A DNA stretch of 64,000 nucleotides from the NCBI RefSeq assembly GCF_013112245.1, contig NZ_WVRN01000001.1, forward strand, positions 810,501-874,500, in the 5' to 3' direction. The notes under the pieces are model-generated. The model did not search any database. It saw only the letters and a list, made by a program, of their open reading frames with translations, and was not told the origin of the DNA. A program made the position numbers and the translations under genes. Origin of the DNA: Ruegeria sp. HKCCD4315 (GTDB lineage Bacteria > Pseudomonadota > Alphaproteobacteria > Rhodobacterales > Rhodobacteraceae). Shown piece after piece: positions 36,665-47,844 of this stretch (the first letter of the stretch is position 1; every line of letters begins with the position of its first letter).

Positions 36665-37914
36665 GCACTCAGCCAGACAGCCTGATTTCCAATCTTCGGA
36701 ATCGGTTGCCGGACAATTTGCCCAGCGAATTGGGGATCGCAGTCTCAGGCGGTGGAGATTCCATCGCCTTGATGCATCTGTTGCACGCAATTGCGCAAAC
36801 CGAGGCAATCACTCTTTACGCCGTCACAGTTGATCATGGTTTGCGCCCGGAAGCCGCGCAGGAGGCCGAGGCCGTTGCCGGTGAGGCGGCGGCTCTTGGA
36901 GTGCAGCATGACATTTTGAGGTGGTCGGGTTGGGACGAAAAAGGCAATCTTCAGGATCAAGCGCGACAAGCGCGGTACAGTCTGATGATAAACTGGGCGA
37001 AGGCCCGTGATATCGGTGCAATTGCCTTGGGACACACAGCAGACGATCAGGCCGAAACACTGCTGATGCGGTTGGGTCGATCCTCTGGCGTGACGGGTCT
37101 GTCAGGTATGTCGCCCGTGCGGCAAAGGGATGGGGTAACGTTGCTGCGCCCAATGCTGGGGATCACTCGCGACAGGCTGCGCGCCTACCTAACTGAAATC
37201 GGAGCGAGTTGGGTTGAGGATCCATCGAATCAGGACATGCGATTTGACCGGATCAAAGCCCGCGATGCCTTGCAAAGCCTTTCGTCCTTGGGAATCGATG
37301 CGCTGTCTTTATCTCGTGTGGCGGAAAATTTGGCTCAGGCGCATAGGGCGTTGGCCGTGTTTGCGCAGGAATCCGCGCGGAATGTGGCACAGGTTGACCA
37401 CAGCGATGTGAGGGTGGACCAGGCTGGCTTTGCCGCGTTGCCGCGGGAAATCCAGAGACGCGTGTTGCTGGGATCACTTCAATGGATTGCGGGGCAGGGC
37501 TATCCCCCGCGCCAGTCGGCTTTGGAGCAGGCTATGGATGCGGTAGTTCACGGTCAAGCCGTGTCAATTGCCGGATGTCTGCTCGTGCCAAAAGGCGCGA
37601 GTGTTTGGATTTGCAGGGAATTTAAGGCCGTAGAGGGCCAAATTGCCGCATCTGGCGCTGTCTGGGATGGAAAATGGGTGCTGACCGGGCCGGAAATCCC
37701 AGGCGTGGAAATCCGGGCGTTGGGCGAAAAAGGGTTGCTGCAGGTTCCGGATTGGCGCGCAACCGGGCGTCCCAGGCTTGCTTTGACCGCAACGCCTGCC
37801 GTTTGGGCGGGTGAAACGGTTCTTGCAGCACCACTTGCGGGATTTGCCAATGGATGGCAGGCTGATCCGGTCTCGGATTGGCCCGCGTTTGACGCATCTT
37901 TTTTATCGCATTGA
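36661..37914 (+). CDS. tilS: tRNA(Ile)-lysidine synthetase
   Basis: About 417 residues. The PP-loop SGGGDSIAL is near residue 30 and GHTADDQAETLLMRL is the second active-site block. It converts the anticodon C34 of tRNA-Ile2 to lysidine, so that AUA is read as Ile. The most likely start is TTG 36661, overlapping the cpoB stop (TTGA); GTG 36655 is two codons earlier. An essential gene, usually next to ftsH, as here. Confidence 0.93.
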   Translation: MSTQPDSLISNLRNRLPDNLPSELGIAVSGGGDSIALMHLLHAIAQTEAITLYAVTVDHGLRPEAAQEAEAVAGEAAALGVQHDILRWSGWDEKGNLQDQARQARYSLMINWAKARDIGAIALGHTADDQAETLLMRLGRSSGVTGLSGMSPVRQRDGVTLLRPMLGITRDRLRAYLTEIGASWVEDPSNQDMRFDRIKARDALQSLSSLGIDALSLSRVAENLAQAHRALAVFAQESARNVAQVDHSDVRVDQAGFAALPREIQRRVLLGSLQWIAGQGYPPRQSALEQAMDAVVHGQAVSIAGCLLVPKGASVWICREFKAVEGQIAASGAVWDGKWVLTGPEIPGVEIRALGEKGLLQVPDWRATGRPRLALTATPAVWAGETVLAAPLAGFANGWQADPVSDWPAFDASFLSH

Positions 37915-37989
37915 ACATAGAACAATCCTCTCTATTTTAAGTGACAACTTGGCAGTTCCTCACCTGCCGAAACTTTTGGGAGATTTTCC

Positions 37990-39906
<1,917 letters not shown>

Positions 39907-39914
39907 TCACCAAA

Positions 39915-39950
39915 GACCCGGGCCGAGGCCCGGGTCTCTTTTCTTTTCTT
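39915..39950 (+). terminator. Rho-independent terminator of ftsH
   Basis: GACCCGGGCC (39915-39924) pairs with GGCCCGGGTC (39927-39936), followed by TCTTTTCTTTTCTT. It starts 8 nt after the ftsH stop. Confidence 0.93.
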
Positions 39951-40004
39951 CAGGTCCTTGCCGGGCAATGTGCGCCCGTAAGTGCCAAGGAACAGGGAAA
40001 CAAC

Positions 40005-40580
40005 ATGCCGTTTTTGCGGGAAACTGAATACGCAGCCGAAGTGGTTTGGCTCGGCTATGTCCCTGCTGGGCAATCGCTGCGCGCCGAAGCGGTCCAGGCG
40101 CTGAACCTGGGCTTCGATGGCGTGAAGGGTGAACGACACGCAGGCGTCAACCGTGCATCCTGTGTGCGGGTCAAGAACCTCTATTCTCAAGGCACAGAGA
40201 TTCGCAATGTCCGTCAATTGTCGGTGCTTTCTGTGGAAGAGCTTGAACAGATTGCGCTTGAGATGGATCTCGATGCGCTTGATCCGGCTTACCTTGGTGC
40301 ATCGATCGTGCTGAAGGGTATCCCCGATTTCTCGCACGTTCCCCCGTCCTCTCGGCTACAGGCGGGGGGTGGTTTGACGATAACTGTAGACATGGAGAAC
40401 GCGCCTTGCGTTTTGCCGGGGCGCGAGATCGAGGCGGATCAACCCGGGCATGGCGCCGCGTTCAAACCGGCGGCGGTGGGGCGGCGCGGCATAACAGGAT
40501 GGGTCGAGCGCCCGGGGCGGATTGAGCTTGGCGATCGCTTGGCTTTGTTTGTTCCGGATCAACCCAACTGGGCGCCATAA
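40005..40580 (+). CDS. MOSC domain-containing protein
   Basis: 191 residues. The MOSC fold is indicated by the conserved Cys in NAPCVLPGREIE (about residue 134) and the C-terminal RRGITGWVERPGRIELGD. MOSC domains bind molybdenum cofactor or a persulfide on that Cys. No partner N-terminal beta-barrel domain is present, so this is a stand-alone form; its role is probably sulfur transfer or detoxification. It begins about 100 nt after the ftsH terminator. Confidence 0.85.
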   Translation: MPFLRETEYAAEVVWLGYVPAGQSLRAEAVQALNLGFDGVKGERHAGVNRASCVRVKNLYSQGTEIRNVRQLSVLSVEELEQIALEMDLDALDPAYLGASIVLKGIPDFSHVPPSSRLQAGGGLTITVDMENAPCVLPGREIEADQPGHGAAFKPAAVGRRGITGWVERPGRIELGDRLALFVPDQPNWAP

Positions 40581-40587
40581 ACGGGTC

Positions 40588-40607
40588 GGGTTTCCGATTA
40601 GAAACCC
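40588..40607 (+). terminator. Hairpin after the MOSC gene
   Basis: GGGTTTC (40588-40594) pairs with GAAACCC (40601-40607) around CGATTA, 8 nt after the stop. No T-run follows. Confidence 0.4.
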
Positions 40608-40694
40608 ACGAAATGACCTTACGACGCTTCGCGACACCAGAATGTCGGAATCCATGGCTATTGAGATTGTACACAAGGGTATGGAATGCGCAGC

Positions 40695-40713
40695 GCCGAC
40701 GTTTTGCGTCGGC
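40695..40713 (+). promoter_or_regulatory. Hairpin in the fhs leader
   Basis: GCCGACG (40695-40701) pairs with CGTCGGC (40707-40713) around TTTTG, 32 nt before the fhs ATG. It is followed by TTTGC and then an AT-rich stretch, so it might be a terminator/attenuator or an RNA control element. It does not match a riboswitch I know. Confidence 0.4.
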
Positions 40714-40745
40714 TTTGCACGGTATTCAATTAAGGACCCCGGCCA

Positions 40746-42422
40746 ATGAGCTACAAATCCGATATCGAAATCGCACGTGAAGCGAACAAAAAGCCGATTC
40801 AGGAAATCGGTGCCAAAATTGGCATCGACTCTGCGGATCTGCTGCCCTACGGCCACGATAAAGCCAAGGTCAGCCAGGACTTCATCAACTCGGTTCAGGG
40901 CCGCGAAGACGGCAAACTGATTCTGGTGACTGCGATCAACCCGACCCCTGCAGGTGAAGGCAAAACCACCACGACTGTTGGTCTGGGTGACGGCCTGAAC
41001 CGCATTGGCAAGAACGCCATGATTTGTATCCGCGAAGCCTCGCTTGGTCCGAACTTCGGCATGAAGGGTGGCGCTGCAGGTGGCGGTTACGCGCAGGTTG
41101 TTCCGATGGAGGAAATGAACCTCCACTTCACCGGCGATTTCCACGCCATCACCTCGGCCCACTCGCTGCTGTCGGCGATGATCGACAACCATATCTATTG
41201 GGGCAACGAGTGTGAGATTGACACTCGCCGTGTCGCATGGCGCCGTGTGGTCGACATGAACGACCGTGCGCTGCGTCAGATCACCGCCAGCTTGGGCGGC
41301 GTGTCGAATGGCTATCCGCGTGAGGCTGGTTTCGACATCACCGTGGCGTCCGAGGTCATGGCGATCCTGTGCCTCGCCAACGACCTGAAAGACCTGGAAA
41401 AGCGTCTGGGTGATATCATCGTTGCGTATCGCCGCGACAAGACACCGGTCTACTGCCGCGACATCAAGGCAGAAGGCGCGATGACCGTTCTGCTGAAAGA
41501 CGCGATGCAGCCGAACCTGGTGCAAACGCTGGAAAACAACCCGGCCTTTGTTCACGGTGGCCCGTTCGCGAACATCGCGCATGGCTGTAACTCGGTCATC
41601 GCGACCAAGACCGCTCTGAAAGTCGCTGACTACGTCGTGACCGAAGCGGGCTTTGGTGCGGATCTGGGCGCTGAAAAGTTCATGAACATCAAATGCCGCA
41701 AGGCGGGCATCGCCCCGTCGGCAGTTGTACTGGTTGCCACTGTAAGGGCGATGAAAATGAACGGCGGCGTTGCGAAAGCCGATCTGGGTGCCGAAAACGT
41801 CGACGCAGTTCAGTCGGGCTGTGCCAACCTGGGTCGTCACATCGAGAACGTGAAGTCGTTTGGTGTGCCGGTCGTCGTTGCCATCAACCACTTCGTCACC
41901 GACACCGACGCCGAAGTTCAGGCCGTGAAAGACTATTGCGGCGAGCACGGGGTCGAGGCGGTTCTGTCGCGTCACTGGGAACTGGGTTCGGAAGGGTCGG
42001 CACCGCTGGCCGAAAAGGTTGTCGAAATCGTTGAAGGTGGTTCCGCGAACTTCGCGCCGATCTACCCCGACGACATGCCGCTGTTCGAGAAGATCGAAAC
42101 CATCGCCAAACGCATCTACCGCGCGGACGAGGTTCTGGCCGACAACAAGATCCGCAACCAGCTGCGCGAGTGGGAAGAAGCCGGTTACGGTAACCTGCCG
42201 GTCTGCATGGCGAAAACCCAGTACTCGTTCTCGACCGATCCGACGCTGCGCGGCGCGCCGACCGGTCACTCGGTTCCGGTACGTGAGGTTCGCCTGTCCG
42301 CAGGTGCTGGCTTCATCGTCGTTGTCTGCGGTGAGATCATGACAATGCCCGGTCTGCCCCGCAAACCGGCTGCTGAAACCATCTGCCTTAACGACGCAGG
42401 TGAGATCGAGGGCTTGTTCTAA
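40746..42422 (+). CDS. fhs: Formate--tetrahydrofolate ligase
   Basis: 558 residues. The P-loop [18 protein letters not shown] is near residues 65-82, and the N-terminal [14 protein letters not shown] is typical. It makes 10-formyl-THF from formate, THF and ATP. Codon use is strongly C-ending, suggesting high expression. It starts a three-gene cluster with chorismate mutase and folD. In roseobacters this ligase supports C1 oxidation of methylated compounds such as DMSP or choline products. Confidence 0.97.
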   Translation: MSYKSDIEIAREANKKPIQEIGAKIGIDSADLLPYGHDKAKVSQDFINSVQGREDGKLILVTAINPTPAGEGKTTTTVGLGDGLNRIGKNAMICIREASLGPNFGMKGGAAGGGYAQVVPMEEMNLHFTGDFHAITSAHSLLSAMIDNHIYWGNECEIDTRRVAWRRVVDMNDRALRQITASLGGVSNGYPREAGFDITVASEVMAILCLANDLKDLEKRLGDIIVAYRRDKTPVYCRDIKAEGAMTVLLKDAMQPNLVQTLENNPAFVHGGPFANIAHGCNSVIATKTALKVADYVVTEAGFGADLGAEKFMNIKCRKAGIAPSAVVLVATVRAMKMNGGVAKADLGAENVDAVQSGCANLGRHIENVKSFGVPVVVAINHFVTDTDAEVQAVKDYCGEHGVEAVLSRHWELGSEGSAPLAEKVVEIVEGGSANFAPIYPDDMPLFEKIETIAKRIYRADEVLADNKIRNQLREWEEAGYGNLPVCMAKTQYSFSTDPTLRGAPTGHSVPVREVRLSAGAGFIVVVCGEIMTMPGLPRKPAAETICLNDAGEIEGLF

Positions 42423-42480
42423 GCCGCATTTTGAACCATCTCGTGGTCCGGGGACTTCCCCGGGCCATGAGGAGACCGCG

Positions 42481-42786
42481 ATGCCCACTCTGACACCGCC
42501 GCAAGACTGTAGCACGATGCAGGAATTGCGCGTTCAGATCGACAGGCTGGACCGCCAACTGATCGATATGCTGGTGAAACGCGCCAGTTACATCGACCGA
42601 GCGTCCCAGTTGAAACCCGGCGAAGGGCTGCCCGCCCGAATCCCGGACCGTGTCGAAGAGGTGGTGCAGCGCGTGCGCAAGAGTTCCGATGAACTGGGTA
42701 TGGACCCCGATCTTGCCGAAGAACTCTGGCGAATTTTGATAGACTGGTCGATTGCCCGCGAAGAGCGTGTGCTCGGCTCTGACTGA
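42481..42786 (+). CDS. Chorismate mutase, stand-alone AroQ type
   Basis: 101 residues, all helical. ELRVQIDRLDRQLIDMLVKR (about residues 15-34) is the AroQ first helix; Arg and Lys of the active site are in place, followed by RIPDRVEEVVQRVR and the last helix ending in EERVLG. It converts chorismate to prephenate for Phe/Tyr. GAGGAG precedes ATG 42481. Its position between two folate genes is unusual for its pathway but spacing suggests one operon. Confidence 0.9.
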   Translation: MPTLTPPQDCSTMQELRVQIDRLDRQLIDMLVKRASYIDRASQLKPGEGLPARIPDRVEEVVQRVRKSSDELGMDPDLAEELWRILIDWSIAREERVLGSD

Positions 42787-42791
42787 CTGAC

Positions 42792-42820
42792 CGGGCGCAT
42801 TTTGCGCCCGATCCGTTTTT
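42792..42820 (+). terminator. Hairpin with T-run between chorismate mutase and folD
   Basis: CGGGCGC (42792-42798) pairs with GCGCCCG (42804-42810) around ATTTT, followed by ATCCGTTTTTG. It may partially terminate before folD. Confidence 0.6.
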
Positions 42821-42838
42821 GAAAGAAGGGATCAAAGG

Positions 42839-43729
42839 ATGGTAGCGCAGGTTATCGACGGTAAGGCATTTGCGGCCAAAGTGCGCGCGCAAGTGGCTGA
42901 TCAGGTTGCTAAGCTGAAAGAAGAAAACGGCATCACCCCCGGATTGGCGGTGGTTCTGGTCGGTGAAGACCCGGCCAGTCAGGTCTATGTCCGCTCAAAG
43001 GGCAAGCAGACCGTTGAGGTTGGCATGAACTCGTACGAACACAAGTTGGATGCCGAAACCTCGGAAGAAGATCTTCTGGCCCTGATCGACAAGCTGAATA
43101 ACGATCCTACCGTACACGGTATTCTGGTTCAGCTGCCGCTGCCGAAGCACCTGAACGAAGATCTGGTGATCAACTCGATTGACCCTGCCAAGGATGTCGA
43201 TGGTTTTCACATCTCGAACGTGGGCCTGCTGGGTACTGGTCAGAAGTCGATGGTGCCTTGTACGCCGCTGGGATGCCTTATGATGCTGCGCGATTATCAT
43301 GGCTCGTTGTCGGGCATGGATGCCGTGGTGATTGGCCGTTCGAACATCGTGGGTAAACCGATGGCGCAGTTGCTGCTGGGCGACAGCTGCACCGTGACCA
43401 TCGCGCATTCGCGCACCAAAGACCTGCCGGACGTTGTACGCCGCGCGGACATCGTTGTGGCCGCTGTCGGCCGTCCCGAGATGGTGCCGGGCGATTGGAT
43501 CAAGGAAGGCGCCACGGTTATCGACGTGGGCATCAACCGTATCGAGCGCGATGGCAAGAACAAGCTGGTTGGCGATGTGGATTACGCAAGCGCGGCTGAA
43601 CGTGCGGGCGCAATCACCCCGGTTCCGGGTGGCGTGGGTCCGATGACCATCGCGTGCCTACTGGCCAACACTCTGACCGCCTGTTGCCGGTCCAACGGTC
43701 TGCCAGAGCCTGAAGGTCTGACTGCTTAA
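42839..43729 (+). CDS. folD: Bifunctional methylenetetrahydrofolate dehydrogenase/cyclohydrolase
   Basis: 296 residues. Conserved [14 protein letters not shown] holds the catalytic Tyr/Lys region, LPLPKHL and DVDGFH are the family signature, and [15 protein letters not shown] is the NADP-binding block. It links methylene-, methenyl- and 10-formyl-THF, working in series with Fhs. An AAGGGATCAAAGG region precedes the ATG. Confidence 0.97.
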   Translation: MVAQVIDGKAFAAKVRAQVADQVAKLKEENGITPGLAVVLVGEDPASQVYVRSKGKQTVEVGMNSYEHKLDAETSEEDLLALIDKLNNDPTVHGILVQLPLPKHLNEDLVINSIDPAKDVDGFHISNVGLLGTGQKSMVPCTPLGCLMMLRDYHGSLSGMDAVVIGRSNIVGKPMAQLLLGDSCTVTIAHSRTKDLPDVVRRADIVVAAVGRPEMVPGDWIKEGATVIDVGINRIERDGKNKLVGDVDYASAAERAGAITPVPGGVGPMTIACLLANTLTACCRSNGLPEPEGLTA

Positions 43730-43742
43730 GTTCGAATTGTGG

Positions 43743-43767
43743 GTCGGGCCGTGCTAAGCGGCCCGAC
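43743..43767 (+). terminator. Hairpin downstream of folD
   Basis: GTCGGGCCG (43743-43751) pairs perfectly with CGGCCCGAC (43759-43767) around TGCTAAG. It starts 14 nt after the folD stop; what follows is C-rich rather than T-rich. Confidence 0.6.
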
Positions 43768-43864
43768 ACCCCTCCCTTGAGTGCAATATAAGATCGGACT
43801 GCACCAAAGCGTCAGGGGCGATCGGATTTTGAATGACTTCCCCAGCTTGAAAAATCGTGATAAG

Positions 43865-43888
43865 CCTGTATTCCCAGTTGTTTACAGG
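43865..43888. promoter_or_regulatory. Inverted repeat upstream of the LytTR gene
   Basis: CCTGTA (43865-43870) and TACAGG (43883-43888) flank 12 nt. The overlapping CAGTTG and AGGTTG steps loosely resemble LytTR half-sites. It lies about 55-75 nt upstream of the ATG, where an operator could sit. Confidence 0.3.
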
Positions 43889-43940
43889 TTGAGTTTCCCT
43901 TGTGTGTATTGCACTCGGGCAATGTACGTACAAAAGCAGT

Positions 43941-44687
43941 ATGACGTCTAAGTTAAGTTTAATTCGAAATGCATGTACTCCGCAGAGAGTTACAGCGGGT
44001 GTGGTTTTTCTTCCTTTGCTGGCCTATGCGTTTCCACCTTTTCTTGTATCCGAGCTAAATTTTGGTTTGCGTCTGTTGTTTTGGGCCGGAGTGATGGTTC
44101 TGGCGCTTTCTGTAACCGGGCTGGTTCGGAAACTGATGCTAAACAGCCCTCTGCTGTTAAACATTCCAGCCCGTGATTTAGCCTTCGCTGCTCTGATCCT
44201 GTCTTTGTTTACACCTTCGCTTTGGCTTTTGGCGTGGATCTTGTTCACTTGTGGTGGCCAAATGGCACCGGGGGCGCAAACCGTAGCTGTTTATGGGGTG
44301 TTGTTGGCCACAGGTCTGGTTTTTGTGCAGCGTCATGAATTGCAGGCTGCAGTGACACCCACGTCCGATGAAGAAAAGCCGCGACTTGTCAATCGTCTGC
44401 CACCTGATTTCGATGGGCAGATCTATCGCCTGACTGTTCGGGATCACAATGTGGATGTCGTGACATCAGAAGGTGTCTTTACGCTTCGGTCGCGGTTTAC
44501 GGATGCCATTGCCGAGATGGAACCGGTTCCCGGTCACTGCTCGCACCGCTCACATTGGGTGACTGATGACTCCATCACTGGTGTAGAGAAAACAGGCGGC
44601 AAGACTTTTCTAAAGCTGGTCAACGGCGATCTGGTGCCGGTCAGCCGCAAGTATAAACCAATGCTGGAACAGGACGGTTTGATCTGA
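43941..44687 (+). CDS. Membrane-anchored LytTR-domain transcriptional regulator
   Basis: 248 residues. Four hydrophobic helices occupy about residues 17-130 (GVVFLPLLAYAFPPFLV, LLFWAGVMVLALSVTGLV, LAFAALILSLFTPSLWLLAW, TVAVYGVLLATGLVFV). Residues 160-248 form a LytTR DNA-binding domain: YRLTVRDHNVDVVTSEG, a central HRSHWV and KLVNGDLVPVSRKYKP. It should bind DNA from the membrane; the signal is unknown. I chose ATG 43941; a GTG at 43902 would add 13 residues. No histidine kinase or response regulator lies nearby. Confidence 0.85.
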   Translation: MTSKLSLIRNACTPQRVTAGVVFLPLLAYAFPPFLVSELNFGLRLLFWAGVMVLALSVTGLVRKLMLNSPLLLNIPARDLAFAALILSLFTPSLWLLAWILFTCGGQMAPGAQTVAVYGVLLATGLVFVQRHELQAAVTPTSDEEKPRLVNRLPPDFDGQIYRLTVRDHNVDVVTSEGVFTLRSRFTDAIAEMEPVPGHCSHRSHWVTDDSITGVEKTGGKTFLKLVNGDLVPVSRKYKPMLEQDGLI

Positions 44688-44689
44688 CT

Positions 44690-45352
44690 TCAGCGCGGCA
44701 TCGGTATCATGTGCGGGTGCGGGCCGGTCAGGATTGCTGTTGCGTTCTGGTCCATGAGGTCGGCCAGAACCCGGTCTGAGCTGCGCAACCCACCCGTGAA
44801 AACACCGTAAGCTGGCAGGATCAGCCGGTTACTGTCCAACAGAAAAGCGGGCCGAGAGATATGTCTTCCTTTCACACGAATTTGCGCTTTTGGATGGTAA
44901 TGGCCAGAGACTTCTCCTTGCGGATGGTCCTCTGCGATATGGCGAAAGACCAGCGGATCGCAGCGCCATTCGAACAAGTGTGCGCCACCCAGCTCAATCG
45001 GCCCAGGATCGTGGTTGCCTTCGATCCATATCCATTTGCGTCCGGCCTGCAATGTAGAAATCCGAAGCCTTTCGGCTGAAGGCAACGCCTGCGCGGCATC
45101 AAGGTCGTCAAAGCTGTCGCCCAAGCATATAACAGTTTCCGCGTTGGTGCGTTCCAAGTCACCTGCCAACCGATCCAGTGTTTCGCTTGTGTCATAAGGG
45201 GGCAATGCGGGTCCACCGCGCCGCAGCATTCGTTCGGACTTACCAAGGTGCAGGTCTGAGACACACAGTAGTTGGCGCTCGGGCCACCACAGTGCGCCCG
45301 ATGGCAATGCGACGAGACGCTGTCCTGCTAAAGAAAACTCGCATATGTTCAT
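44690..45352 (-). CDS. pdeM: Ligase-associated DNA damage response endonuclease PdeM
   Basis: 220 residues from ATG 45352. The metallophosphoesterase motifs are complete: VSDLHLGK, GDSFDD, GNHDPG and GHYHPK. PdeM homologues are found beside a DEXH helicase and an ATP-dependent DNA ligase. It follows the helicase gene directly (41 nt gap with this start; a TTG further upstream would make the genes overlap). The usual ligase and exonuclease partners are not adjacent. Confidence 0.88.
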   Translation of the reverse strand: MNICEFSLAGQRLVALPSGALWWPERQLLCVSDLHLGKSERMLRRGGPALPPYDTSETLDRLAGDLERTNAETVICLGDSFDDLDAAQALPSAERLRISTLQAGRKWIWIEGNHDPGPIELGGAHLFEWRCDPLVFRHIAEDHPQGEVSGHYHPKAQIRVKGRHISRPAFLLDSNRLILPAYGVFTGGLRSSDRVLADLMDQNATAILTGPHPHMIPMPR

Positions 45353-45392
45353 GATACGTTCTTGACGCGTTTTTGCATCCGGCGCAAGGGGA

Positions 45393-47804
45393 TCAAAGCT
45401 GATCAAGCCCGGCCGCCTGCATCAGACGAGCGCTTTCCTCGGCCAGCAAACGCTCCTCTGCCGCGCCTTTGACAGGCACTTTCCCGACCTCCAGAAACAA
45501 CGGAGCAGACAAAGGGGATACACGATCCAGCCGGAGCAGATCCACGCGGTCTCCGATCCGGTCCAGCATCGCTTCGATCCGGCCAAAATCAACCAGCCCA
45601 CGCATGGCTTCTTCACGGGTGATCTGCATCAGCAGGTGGTCAGGATCGTATTTCATCAGGGTATCGTAAAGAATGTCCGACGAAAACGTCGCCTGCCGCC
45701 CGCTTTTCCTTTGTCCCAACGTATTACGTTCGATCAGGCCCGCTATGGTGGCAGAGGCCCGAAAGGTGCGTTTCATCACGGCATTGCCAGCCAGCCAGGT
45801 GTCCAACCCGGCGCGCAGCGCGTCGCGTTGAAGCAACGGGGTAGGGTCGGTGACAGCATCCAGACCCCAGATAAGCGTGGCGTAGTCAGTCGCAACAAAG
45901 CCCATCGGGGCCAAGCCGGTATCTTCCATCCGTTTGGTTAGTAGCAGGCCGAGTGTTTGCTGGGCGTTGCGGCCGGCGAAACCATAAACGCATAGATGTT
46001 CCCGGCCGTCGCTTGGAAAGCTTTCGATCAGCAAGCGGTCGCGCTGAGGCAGGCGCGAGATCTGCCGCTGCAAGGCTAACCAGTCCGCAGTATGAGAAGG
46101 CAGTTGCGGCCAGTCCCTTTGGGCAAACATGCGCAGAATGCGGTCGCTGAGCTGGGTAGAGGTCGCGAATTTTGTGCCCGAGAAGGTCGCGATCTTAGGC
46201 TTGCGATCAGCGCGGCGGCTGACCTCGACCACCATTGCGCGAAGGCCCTCATATCGCACGATTTGCCCGCCAATCAAAAAGGTGTCGCCGGGCGTTAATG
46301 AGGCTGCAAAAGCTTCCTCAACCTCTCCCAACGGCTTGCCGCCCCGGCTGCGCTTAAGGCGCACCTTCAGAGTGTCTGTGTCTTGAATCGTCCCCAAATT
46401 CATACGAATGCGCGAAGCTGCGCGGGGATCACGCAACTGCCATTGCCCGTCGGCACGCTGTTGCAACCGCTGCCAGCGGTCGTAGGCCCTGAGTGCGTAG
46501 CCGCCGGTGGCACAGAAATCGAGACACGCGTCAAACGCGGGCCGGGCCAATCCTGCAAAAGGCCCGGCAGATGTCATCTCGGTGTAAAGGTCATCGGCGT
46601 CGAACGGTCCGGCACAGGCGGCAATCAGGATGTGCTGGCACAAGACATCGCGAGGGCCGGGACCGCGCGGTTCACCATCCAGATCATGGGCTTTTGCGGC
46701 CTCCAGCGCGGCGATGCATTCGACCACCTCAAACCGGTTGGCAGGCACCAAAAGGGCCTTGGAAGGCGCGTTATAGCGGTGGTTGGCGCGTCCGATCCGT
46801 TGAACCAGACGTTTGACATTCTTGGGTGCGCCGATCTGGATCACCAGATCCACATCGCCCCAATCAATGCCCAGATCCAAAGAGCCTGTGCAAACGATGG
46901 CGCGCAGATCGCCCCGGACCATCGCAGCCTCAACCCTCTCACGCTGTTGCCGGTCCAGGCTGCCGTGATGGATGCCAATCGGCAGGCCGTCGTCGTTTGC
47001 CAGCCAAAGGTTGTGAAAGAAGATTTCGGCCTGCGCGCGGGTGTTGTGAAAGATCAGCGTAGTTTTGTGTTGCCGGACCTGTTCGAGCACGGCGGGGATC
47101 GCATAAGCCGCGCCACCACCAGACCAAGGCGGCATCTCGACCGTTTCCAACATTCGGATGTCCGGGTCCGGGCCGGGATCTGCCTGTACGATTTGGCATG
47201 GGTCAGGATGGCGGGCCAGAAAACGGGCAATTGTACCAGGGTCCTCGACCGTGGCCGACAAACCAACGCGGCGCAGATCGGGGTTGAGGCGCTGCAGACG
47301 CGCCAAGGCCAGCATAAGCTGATCACCGCGTTTGCTTTCTGCCAACGCGTGAATTTCATCAACGATGATCCGCTGCACCCCATCAAACATACATGGCGCA
47401 TCCTCGTAAGAGGTCAACAGGGCCAGACTTTCGGGCGTTGTCAGCAGGATATGAGGCGGATCTACGCGTTGGCGTTTCTTTTGAGTGGCTGAGGTGTCGC
47501 CTGTGCGATCTTCGATACGGATGGGCAGGCCGACTTCGTCCACAGGCGTACGCAGATTACGTTTAATGTCCGCCGCCAGTGCCTTGAGGGGTGAAACATA
47601 AATCGTATGCAGCCCGCGATGAAGGCCGTCAGAAAGCTCTGCCAATGTTGGCAGAAACCCGGCCATGGTCTTTCCGCCACCCGTCGGCGCGATCAGCAAG
47701 GTCGCGGGGTCTTGCGCCCGGTTGAACATCTCATGCTGATGCGGGTGAATGGACCAGCCTTTGGCGGAAAACCATGTGCCAATCCGAGCGGGAATCTGCG
47801 TCAT
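45393..47804 (-). CDS. Ligase-associated DNA damage response DEXH-box helicase
   Basis: 803 residues from ATG 47804. Superfamily 2 motifs: LLIAPTGGGKTMAGFLP (motif I), VDEIHALAESKRGDQL (DEIH box), LSATVEDPG (motif III), and VQRIGRANHRYNAPSK (motif VI). The Lhr-type core and C-terminal extension match ligase-associated helicases. It probably unwinds or anneals strands in single-strand damage repair with PdeM. GTG 47810 is an alternative start. Confidence 0.92.
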   Translation of the reverse strand: MTQIPARIGTWFSAKGWSIHPHQHEMFNRAQDPATLLIAPTGGGKTMAGFLPTLAELSDGLHRGLHTIYVSPLKALAADIKRNLRTPVDEVGLPIRIEDRTGDTSATQKKRQRVDPPHILLTTPESLALLTSYEDAPCMFDGVQRIIVDEIHALAESKRGDQLMLALARLQRLNPDLRRVGLSATVEDPGTIARFLARHPDPCQIVQADPGPDPDIRMLETVEMPPWSGGGAAYAIPAVLEQVRQHKTTLIFHNTRAQAEIFFHNLWLANDDGLPIGIHHGSLDRQQRERVEAAMVRGDLRAIVCTGSLDLGIDWGDVDLVIQIGAPKNVKRLVQRIGRANHRYNAPSKALLVPANRFEVVECIAALEAAKAHDLDGEPRGPGPRDVLCQHILIAACAGPFDADDLYTEMTSAGPFAGLARPAFDACLDFCATGGYALRAYDRWQRLQQRADGQWQLRDPRAASRIRMNLGTIQDTDTLKVRLKRSRGGKPLGEVEEAFAASLTPGDTFLIGGQIVRYEGLRAMVVEVSRRADRKPKIATFSGTKFATSTQLSDRILRMFAQRDWPQLPSHTADWLALQRQISRLPQRDRLLIESFPSDGREHLCVYGFAGRNAQQTLGLLLTKRMEDTGLAPMGFVATDYATLIWGLDAVTDPTPLLQRDALRAGLDTWLAGNAVMKRTFRASATIAGLIERNTLGQRKSGRQATFSSDILYDTLMKYDPDHLLMQITREEAMRGLVDFGRIEAMLDRIGDRVDLLRLDRVSPLSAPLFLEVGKVPVKGAAEERLLAEESARLMQAAGLDQL

Positions 47805-47844
47805 GAACACAGATTACCCGCCCGGCGGAGGAATTGGCATGGCG

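Noticed and set aside
40356..42515. A 719-codon open frame on the minus strand opposite fhs and the MOSC 3' end
   Set aside because: It is a mirror of the strongly biased fhs codons. fhs has full family identity, and the antisense protein has no recognisable motif.
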